From Oncomelania hupensis (Eukaryota; Mollusca; Gastropoda; Littorinimorpha; Pomatiopsidae), in assembly GCA_036898135.1 (NCBI GenBank), contig CM072516.1, positions 24,279,244 through 24,343,243 of the forward strand: a DNA stretch of 64,000 nt. The letters run 5' to 3'. The notes under the pieces were generated by a model that was given only the letters and a program-made list of their open reading frames with translations, did not search any database and was not told where the DNA came from. Each line of letters starts with the position of its first letter. The stretch's first letter is position 1. The position numbers and the translations under genes were made by a program. Below, piece by piece: positions 24,201 through 34,777 of the stretch.

Positions 24201-27200
24201 ACGTGATATTCCCTTGCAGATCACGAAGGCACAGTCAGCATAGGGGGTAGAGCAATCTCCAACCTCCGTTTTGCGGATGGCTTTGATGGATTGGCTGGAG
24301 AGGAACAAGAACTTGAACAGCTAGTACAGAGGCTTGACACCCCATCTAGAGCCTATGGAATGGAAGTAGGTGCAGAGAAGACCAAAACGATGATCAACAA
24401 CACCAATGGCATCAACACGGACATCATTGCCCAAGGCCAATCTCTCAACACAGTGCATAGCTTCAAATATTTAGGACAGGAAGTCCTCTCCAGGATCGCA
24501 CAAACAACTGCTGCCCTGACAAGGTTGAAGCCTATTTGGAAAGACAGGACCATCAGTCTATATTCCAAGGTAAAGTTGATGCGCTTCCTTGTCATCTCCA
24601 TCTTCCTTTACGCTTGCGAAACATGGAGCCTCACAGCTGACTTACAACGAAGAATACAAAGCAAGAAGATGAGGTGCTACAGAAGATTTCTGGGCATTTC
24701 CTATACTCAGTACATCATCAATGACGAAGTCCGACAGACCATTACACAAGCCACTGGACAACATGAGGACATGCTCACAGTGGTGAAGATTCAGAAACTC
24801 CGATGCTTAACATCGTCGATGCCTTCTTTGCTGTGGAAGTCCCCAAGTTCCAACAGTTCCTCGCTGTCAAAGCTGTCGTCGATCTCAGCTGCCATTGCTG
24901 CGTGTACAGTTTCTGATGGCCTTTCCACGTACAGCTTAAGGAGGTTGGCGTGGTATATATTGGAATGCTGGCCGACCTTCACCTTGTAGTCGTTGATCCC
25001 CACCACGGTTTCCACTTCGTACGGGCCTTTCCACTGCATCAGTAACTTATTGTGATTGGTAGGTAGCAGCACGGCGCACCTGCACTTTGTTGCCAGGTTT
25101 GAACTTCCTGATCACAGCCCTACGATCGTAGTAGTGCTTTCCACAGTCCAGGGACTTCTTCAGGTTTTCTCTGGCTATCTCGAGAGTCTGCTCCAGCTTC
25201 TCCCGTAGCTCAAACACGTACTGGTAGCTGTTCTTCACCTCTGGGGTCTCTACTTCTTTCGTCCACAGTTCTTTCAGGATGTGCTTCGGCAGGCGAAAAG
25301 TAAGGTGTTGATGTAGCGATGCCATTGTCTGGGCTGCTCGCTGCACAGTTTCTTCAGTGTGTGGACTTCAGCATAGCATTGAACATCTCGACGAACCCGT
25401 TGCACTTTGGATGGTATTGTGTCGTAGTCAAATGCCGGATGCTCAGTAGTCTGTTGACCTTCTTCATACAGTCAGAGAAGAACTGTGTCCCGAAATCTGT
25501 CAGGATTTCTTCGGGTACTCCATGTCTGCTGAACATGTCCACCAGCTCCTCTGCTACGGTCAATCTTCTTCAGTGGCACTGTTTCTGGGTACCGAGTCGC
25601 ATAGTCCATGTGCCCTTAATGGGTTTTTTCTGGAATAAAATTTGCCTTGCCTTGCCACTAAAGTCAGTACCCACCGATGACCTTCTTCACTCGGAGGTTT
25701 TATTTCGCCGATTAAGTCTAAGGGCACCCTCTTGAAAGGTCGGTCGATCAAGATCATCCTCTGCATAGGCACTTTAGGGACCCTTCTTCGATGTATGGTC
25801 TTCTGGCAAATGTCACATGATCGGCAGAAACGGCTGACGTCCGCATGTGATGTCCTGGCCAGTAGAACACCCCATGGATTCTGTCCGATGTCTTCTTGAT
25901 GCCCAGGTGACCTCACATGATGGAGTTATGAGCTACTTCCATCACTTGGCGCCTTAAAGGTAACGGCACCAAGACAAGACAAGACAAGGTTTCCCTCCTT
26001 TGACCCTCGGGTGCTGGAAGATTCTGTACAGGATCTTGGCCTTCACCTCGTAATATACCGTGCCACTGCGTTTGGTCACGTGGTCTTGGCGGTTCCTGTA
26101 CTTGGTTGAGTACTATCAGCTTCCTGGAGCTGGATCAGCTTATCTCTGTCCACGATGGCGGCTTTGGAGCTGTCGGAGACCTTCATTGGCGTAGACGTCC
26201 TGTCTCTTTTGGCCTTGGCCCTGGTAGACAGCACCGACGATCTCTGGTCGGCAGGGGTGAGCCGGAGTAGCCACATAATCCCGTAGCAGCTCTGTAAGGT
26301 CTCTATCGGGGAATGGCAATGGATCCTCCTCCGCAACCTCGAAGTGTTGGGTTGAAGCAGGACTCCACTCTGGATCTGGGTCATCGGGTTGTCTCAAGCC
26401 GTCGATATTCCCGATCATCTTCAGCCAAACCGCTTCTACTTCTCTAATGTAGAAAGGGGTGCTGACTTGAATCTTCGCAACTGGCGCTATCACACATTTG
26501 CTGTCGGCCATAAGTGTCCATTTAGAATCCCCAGTGAACTGTGCTTTAGCGATTAGATCTTCTCTGAAGATGACCCCACTGCAGCCTGAGTCTCTTAGGA
26601 CAGTCACTTCATGATTTCCGACGCGTCCCTTGGAAACAGGCATGTTCTGGACGGTCACAGCTGCGCTGGCGACGACGGGGATGGATTTACCGTGGGCAAG
26701 AAGAAGCTGGCCATCGGTCATGCACTCTTGCACGTCCGCATGAGTATCTGTGCGCTCGGTCTCACTCGGAAAAATGACGCTCCCGCCGCACAATTGATGG
26801 TCAGGGATACTAGTTTGCCGTCGATTGAAGAAACGCCTCTGTCGGTTGCCCGCTTCTGCGTTGTCCATTTTGCTCTGCTGTCCGCTACTTCTGTTTTGAG
26901 GACAGTTAGGAGCTCTGTGGTCTGTAGCGTACAGGTGAAACAGCCTCTTGAATGCCCTTCCCTGGGAGGTGGCGTGGAGTCCGTCTGTCTCTGGCTCGTC
27001 TGACTCCCCTGGATCTGGTTCCCATGGTTTCCAGTCTTCTGAAAATGTTTCGTCGCCTTGGTTGGACCGGACCCAGCGTCTTTCCGCGAGCGATGAGATA
27101 TCTTTCAGTAGCCTCAGTCACATCTTTAAGCGTCTGCAGCTTTTGTAATTCTAAGTGGGTCGCCAGGTCCTTGTGACAGGCATTGAGGAATTGCACCTTC

Positions 27201-29010
27201 ACGATCAGGTCATGGAGACTGTCGTAAGACTTCCCCTCGCCTGATAATTCCACACATTTGCGCAAGTATGACGGCAGGCGCTCCACAAATTGATTTGGTG
27301 TCTCGTCTGACAAAGGCCGGCATTCACGGAAGCGTTTACGGTAGCTCTTCTCTGTGAAGCTGTAGCAATACAATAGGGCCTCTTTCAAGACGTCGAAGTT
27401 TTTGGTGTCATCGTTCGACAGTCTGGTATAAACTTCGAGTGCTTACCCCGTCAGAAGCGCACTGAGTCGAATCGCCCAGTCTTGAGGTTGTCAGTTAGAG
27501 CTTTCGGTGAACCTTTCGAATCTCGCCAGATAACTGTCGATCTGGTCCTTCCCGTCGACGAACGCTGGCAATTTTGGAGCCTTGTGGTCGCTGATAACGT
27601 GTGGCGCGTTCTGCTGTTGCTGGATGCGCGCGATTTCTAGCTGGAACTGACGCTCAGCTACAAGACCCTTCAGATCGAACTCTCTTTCTTCTTGGCAACG
27701 CTGCGCTTCGAGTTCTCTTTCTTCTTGGCGACGCTGCGCTTCGAGTTCTCTTTCTTCTCGGCGACGCTGCGCTTCTCTTTCTTGACGCCGCTCTTCTAAT
27801 TCAATTTTTTCTCGGCAACGCTGTTCTTCTCGCAATATTCTTTCCTGGGACTTGACGTATTTCAGTTCAAGTCCTTTCTGCCAGAAGTCAGCCATCTTGA
27901 TACTTTTTTGGAAAGTTCTTGACTGTGCTGCACCTTTCTAGAATGTTCTAGAACAGCACGCTTTCTGCAGAAGCGCTGATGCTTGTCACTAGTCGCCTTC
28001 GCTGACGCAGGCCCCGCTGTCTTCGTCGTATGCGACGCTGCACCTTGCTGGTGTTGATGTATACACTCCTGTGCTCAAGTAGACGCGACCTCCGCTCGTC
28101 GCTCTCTGTAATACTGGCGATGTAAAGAAAGAGATTTCTCTTATATAGCGCACTTACAAGCTCGGAGAGCTTCTCAAGGCGCTGGCCCGTAATATCCAGC
28201 AATCACAAAATAGTTTGCTGAAGTCAGGATTCGAACCCACGTCACCCAAGACGCACTTACACAAGTCGTGCGCTCTGACCACTGAGCTATCCCTGCCGCC
28301 ATGTAGCTCCAAGAATGTCCCTCGACGTAATCTTGCGGCAACCACGTAGTCCCGGTCTGATCGCGGCTTGATCCCCAAAATGTTACACTGGAGTTGTTTT
28401 TAACAATAGCTGATTCAGCCCCGATGCTTGAATCTTGATAAGTGTAACTCAGATTCGTTTATCCATGCAACATTTTCACTCAGCAACAAGGCAGGGGTCG
28501 TCGTATGAAGTTTTCCAACTTTATTCAGCATACATCAACAACTGCATACAATCATAACAAATCTCTATCAATCACTTTTTCACTCTCTCACTTTTTGAAA
28601 TCGTACGCCACTAATATAGTCTCTTTATACTCTAGGGAAAATTCGAACATTCCAGCGTGACGTAATTACAGTCAATCAAAATAAAACTCGTCACCGGAAC
28701 TATGCACTGTCTAACGTCATATAACTTTATTTAGGTTAGAGGAATCTCGTAGCTACCACCAGATTTATCTACATGCTTTGATCGATAGTAAACAAGTAAT
28801 TCTAGAAAATTCTCCAATAATATCGAGCAACGAAAATTATCAACATTATACAAAGCTTCTTCTAACAATAATGCAAAATCAAATCAATGGTAAATACACT
28901 CTGTTATTGCATGCTTTGCAGAACAAAACGATCAGATCTATCGTGCGCGTCTCAAACGTAACGCAAATATTGTGTCTGATTTTGCAACATACAAAATAGA
29001 TTAGCAGTAA

Positions 29011-29069
<59 letters not shown>

Positions 29070-32000
29070 TGAACGCTCACATAATTATGATCAAATAAAC
29101 TAAAGCAAAATGTATATTATGATGAAAAAAAGGATTTTGAGATGACCTTGACCTTGGGACAACATGAACCTTCACATGACCTCTAATGCTCATGAATGAT
29201 CAAATAAACTGGACTGCTACTAAATTATTGGCCATGAGTTGATGTACATGTGTACCAAAAATCGTAAACATCGGCTCAGCCAGCTTTTTTTTATAGAAAT
29301 AGAATAAAACGTGTTTCCACAAAGTTTCACCACTTGATCTTTGGATACAGAGCATATATGCTGTCACGGGAGGCTGGCCACTAACCTAGGTAATGTTTCT
29401 AGGGTCAAAATCCGTTTAGTGGTTATTGAGATATAGCGTGCAATGTTCGGACAGAAAGATACGACAGACAGATTGACCAACGTGGCTCGTTCTGATTTTC
29501 GACTATTTCAAAGTATTAGTTACAGATAAAATGAAGCCGTTAGATTTACACTGACAAATGTATTTTTATTTCAGGTAAAATTGTTGAGGCGAAGGATGTC
29601 TTGCGTCTTGTTCTGGTTGGTAAGACTGGATCTGGGAAAAGTTACACTGGCAACAGCATCCTTGATGATGATACATTTGATGATAGTTTTGGTCTAGCAT
29701 CTGCAACACATGAAAGTAAAATGGAGACGGTTGTTCACGGAAACTGGAAAATCGAGGTAGGTTTCTGGGTATCAAGCGACTATATTTCTTTGTAAAACTA
29801 CAATGAGTAGCGGTCCTTTATATTTTATCTTCTGTGCTTCTTTGACCCATCTTTTCCTCAACCCCCTTGTGACGACACGAGTTTGCAGCACAGATTAGAG
29901 ATAGCTATATTTTAGTGCAGAGTTGCACATCTCTACTATTAGAACGCGTATTTCTCGTGTGAACCGCAGAAGGAGCTTATGCATAAACGAGGATTAAAAA
30001 GGGGTTGAGCACGACTCGATGTTTTACCTGTGTGCTGGTGTGTATTTGGTTAGCAGATTCATTTTGGTTGCTTTTGCAAGCAATCAGTCTTTTTGACAGA
30101 GTAACGTTGTGGCTGTGTGTCAGGTTAGACTTCGTATTCTGTAAGGGTTTTGTTCGTAGTGTTTCGAACCACCCAAGGTCTTGTTGCCCTCGTCGGGACA
30201 AGGATGTTAAAAAGTCTGGAGTGGGAGAATTGTGACTGCCATCTATTGAGTAGGATAGGTGTAGAGTTCAGTTCTAAAGCTGTGTAGCCCTCGATTGGGC
30301 ACCTGCCAATGCTCAATTACTTCGTAGGTATTGAGATGTCCCAGGCATTAGCTAAGCATTAGCCAGAAACGGATTTGAACTCTCAGACTAACCAGTGTAC
30401 TGTATTGTGGAGTGTTGTATAGTGTTGTGTCGTGCAGTGTACAGTGGAGTCCGGGTATAACGAATCTCAAGGGGGGGGGGGGGGAATTTCGGGTTCGTTA
30501 CAAGCGGGATTCGCTGTAGAGATTTGTACTGTAAACGGAAATACACACCGGTGATGAGTACACATCACAACATACAGTACGTAGATCGATCTAGGCCTAC
30601 GAAGTTTATCAACAATGACTTCATTCAAGGCTATTTATAGCAGCCAATGACAGTTATGACTTCAAGGCCTGGTTGACCTATGTACGAACTGGCATGCTTC
30701 TGCTGCTGTTCGTTATTGGCGATGAGCCAATTGAGGCAAAGTAGGCCAAGGGAATACACAAAGTGTTCGTTACAAGCGGAGATTAGTTATTTGCCTAGTG
30801 GATTTGTTCGTTATAGGAAGGGATTAAATAGTAAGACAAAGAAGGGAGTGTGTCGAGAAATGGATGGTAGTACGCTAATCGCGGGTGTTCGTTATTCCAA
30901 GGTTCGTTATAGGTGGACTCCACTGTACTAATGTATCTGTGTGCCACGAGCTGGGGATTAAAAGGTGAGTTGAAACCTGTAATTCATTTCCTTAGTGGCT
31001 ATCGCACTTCGAGTCTGCGTACGTGAATGAATGGTGGTGAATGAGGGGGAAAGGGACGTATTTTGGTAAATGGTGATTTATCGATTTTATATGATTTTCA
31101 TATGATTTTCTTGGTTGAATGTGTGTACAAATAATGTTGTTGCTGTTGTTGCCAAGTGGGTCAATCCTATCCTATCCTGTCCCGTAACCCGAAGGTCGTA
31201 GGGGCACCACAGATGATCGTTTAACCAGCATACTCCATCTTTCTCTGTCCTCAGCAGCCCTGATGGCTTCGCTCAGTGTCAAACCAGTCCATTCTCGAAT
31301 GTTGTCCTCCCACCTCTTTTTCGGTCTCCCTCTTCTTCTACCTCCTTGCACTGTGCCTTGCAGAATAGTCTTTGCAAGGCCTGATGATCTGGTGACGTGG
31401 CCATACCACCGAAGTTTCCGTTTCTTCAGTGGGTCAAAGGGTGACAATAAAGTATGCATGTTAGAGAGAGAGAGGGGGGGGGGTGATGAATGTGAAGGAA
31501 GGGAGACAATGTACTGCGTTGGAGAGGGGTGATGAAGGTGATGAATATGAGGGAAGCGCGTTTGTATTATAGTGTGATAGAAATAATTGTGAATGGAAAA
31601 GATCATGTATTATAACGTGGAGAGGGGTGATGAAGATGGAGGTGTGGTTGAGATGAATCACTATGGTGTGAATGGGAGTGGAGTGCAGTTGCAACAATTA
31701 TGTATATTTATGTAAACAACCATGCGTCATGAAAGAGATGAATTATAGAATTAGGAAATGCATTGTATTATTGAGATGCATGTATAAACAGGTCAAGATG
31801 GCGGACGGCGGAAGGCGTATCTATTATTTAATGTTTACGTTCTGTGGACGAACTGGTGAGACATTGTTATTTGTCCACCGAGACTGGGCTTCGACTTGCA
31901 CCTTGTTCTGTTTCTGCTGATGCATTCCTTACCGTTGCTATTTCCGCCTTTGCCACCGTGGGTGTGGATGTTACCAGGCCACCACCACGACTGTATTGTG

Positions 32001-32538
32001 TTGTGTCGGCGCCATTACTAGGAGTGACCCTCCGTCACCGCCCGGACCCGCCGTAGCTACGGACGAGGCTGTCCATCGGCTACAGGATCATTGCTACACC
32101 GCATCCACACATACAGACTCGCATTCACACACCTAAAAACATATCTAGTGGGGTGGCCTCGTGGCGCAGTGGATAAGTCGCCGGTTTCCTATGCCGAAGG
32201 TCGCGGGTTCGATCCCCGCAAGGGGCGAACGTATGTGACTTAGGTACGAGACTATTGAGGTCACTGAGGGTTTTCTCTGGGCACTCCGGTTTCCTCCCTC
32301 CCTTCAATAATAATACAGGACGCAGTCGATATAAAATTTTCAAAAATAAAAATTCGATTTTCTTTTCGTTTTCTTTCCGTTTTCTAATAGCGATCTCCAT
32401 GCCTTTACACCACCTGTTTGAGTGATGGGTGTGTGTTTAGTGTGTGTGAGGGTGGATGAGACAGGTGAGCGTGTATGTTGGTATAGATCGCCGCGCTTTG
32501 AGCCTGAATGATTTGGGGAAAAGCGCGTATAGCATTCT

Positions 32539-32617
<79 letters not shown>

Positions 32618-34553
32618 ATTACTTTCTTTACCTGAGTAATTACTGCAGTAGTACTTTGAGCTCAATTTATCGATAGCTAGGTTCCGAACGTTGACTTTGA
32701 ACTATAAGCTAGCCAATTCTATACGACTGAATTTCAAGACTCTTTTCTGATTGTGAATTTAACTTTGAATTGTATTTATTTGGAATCTAATTGATTGTCA
32801 CTATTGTTGCATATTGTTGTGGGTATTCTGTTGTGTATAGTTCTGGGGTTTTCAGTTAGACAAGGGAGGTAATCGTTTGGTAAATACAGGGTTGGGGGTC
32901 TTGATAGGGGTTGAGGGTGGTTTAGTATCCCATATCCTGTGAGTGTGTGTGATATTGTTGAATAAAAGTGTGTGATTGTTCATCTGGCATTTTGTGTTAG
33001 TTTCTTTTGTTTGAGTTTCTATCCTACCACTCGTTGTTTTGAGCTGACGTCGCGGAACCCGCTCGGGTGACGTGACACCCCTGTGTGGGTGCCGGGGGTT
33101 TCTGTATAAATAGTATCCCCACTTTCTGGAAATTTAGTGCTTTAAATTCCTACTGTCGGTGTCATTTCGTTTGTTCTTCCTCAGTCCTATTCTGTTCTAT
33201 CAATCTACTATCTTCTTTGCTATACCAGTCACCTACCGTTTTACTTAAAAACTCTCCCAAAACTACTGATTTATGTATTGCCTCTGTTGGGTCAGCTTGG
33301 GGATATTGGACGCTTTCTGCCAAGTGGTCACTAGGGCTTTCTATGGTATTATTATTTAGCAATGTATTTATTTTGTTAATATTTTATAATGATGTTTATA
33401 TTCTATTTTGTTTTTGTAATCGGGGGTTCCATAAATTAGAATACAGCTTCAGTGTCCCCTGCATAATGATGCCTTTATTGTAAAGTGACCGGCTGATGGA
33501 GTGCCTTCAGTGTTACCATTAGGGTTGTTTCAGCAGATCTTTTATACGGATCAGGGGTGAGTCCTGTTTCAACCATCCCCTTGTTGGGGCCCCGGGGATT
33601 TCAGTATAAATAGTATCCCCGCTTTCTGGATATTGAGTGCTTTAAATTCCCACTGCCGCTGTCTTTCTCATTTGTTCTTTCTCATTCCTTCTCTGTTCTA
33701 TCAATCTACTATATTATCTTCTTCGCTAGACCAGTCCCCTAACCTTTTTCTGGAAAGCTCTCTTCCGGGACAAAACTCCCCATTTGTGTGTGAGGTCTGT
33801 TGTATCAGCTTGGAGATATTGGACGCTTTCTGCCAAATGGTCACTAGGGCTTCCTATGGTATTTATTATTTAGCAATGTTGGCATTTTATATGTATGTGT
33901 TTTATTGATGTTTTATTGATATTTTATAATGATGTTTGCATTCAGTTTTGTTTTGTAAACGGGGGTTGGATAAATTAGAGTATAGCCTCAGCGTACTCTG
34001 CGTGGGATGCCTTTATTGTAAAGAGACCGGCTGGTGGAGTGGCTTCAGTTTAACACTGGGGTTGTTTCAGCAGAATGATCCTTGTATGTGGATCAGAGGT
34101 GAGTCCTCTTTCAGCCAAGTTGTGGTCTTGATTTTGTGATCCTGATTCTGCTCTTTGCAGTCCGCTGGATCCTGTAAGCAATGAATATCTAACTAAATTA
34201 GTTTTGCCCCGCTGTGTTTTTCTTGGACTTGTTACCTTTTCACTTCTTTTGTTCCTATCTTTCTTTAGCCGCCAACACAAAAACTCTGGCAAGAAAACCT
34301 TTTAATGATCACGTTTGAGGTGCGAGCAAGACAAGAATTTAGAATGTGTTTGTACACAATAGAATGTACTCTAAGAAACATTTCCGAGAACACTGAGATA
34401 TATCCTTGTCTTCGAGCAATAAGACACAAACGAAAAGCTGAAAAACCTACCTTTGTTGAAAAAACAAACAAACAAACAAACAAACAGTAAATGTATTTCA
34501 TCTCAACGTTGCTCTTTGAGGTTCGCATGAGGGACAAACGTACATTTTATTGA

Positions 34554-34634
<81 letters not shown>

Positions 34635-34695
34635 AATAATAAGAATAATGATGATGATGATGATAATAATAATAATAATAACAATAATAATAATA

Positions 34696-34777
<82 letters not shown>

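Larger units (their letters stand above)
24805..28963 (-). mobile_element. Degraded Ty3/gypsy element, copy 2
   Basis: On the minus strand: LTR (28963–28381), leader carrying a SINE, gag, protease, integrase and a post-integrase tail, ending at the equivalent of 59458 in copy 3, just before its RT remnant. The 3' LTR is missing. Frames are broken in the gag N-terminal part, protease linker and integrase. Layout and sequence follow copy 3, so both derive from one family. Confidence 0.88.
29868..33077 (+). repeat. Solo LTR B with 5-bp target duplication and three nested insertions
   Basis: Begins TGTGACGACACGAG, ends CGGGTGACGTGACA, and is flanked by CCCCT (29863–29867 and 33078–33082). It matches solo LTR A along its length, but a pogo-like MITE (30442–30925), a LINE L tail (31164–31427) and an S3 SINE (about 32149–32616) have been inserted. 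Removing these leaves about 1.98 kb. A shared GAATAAAAGTG block precedes the 3' end. Confidence 0.85.

Noticed and set aside
32149..32230. Functional tRNA gene
   Set aside because: It is the head of SINE family S3, which has other copies with the same body.
33085..33483. Reading frames inside family X copies as small membrane proteins
   Set aside because: The frames differ between copies and carry stops; hydrophobic content follows from T-rich sequence.
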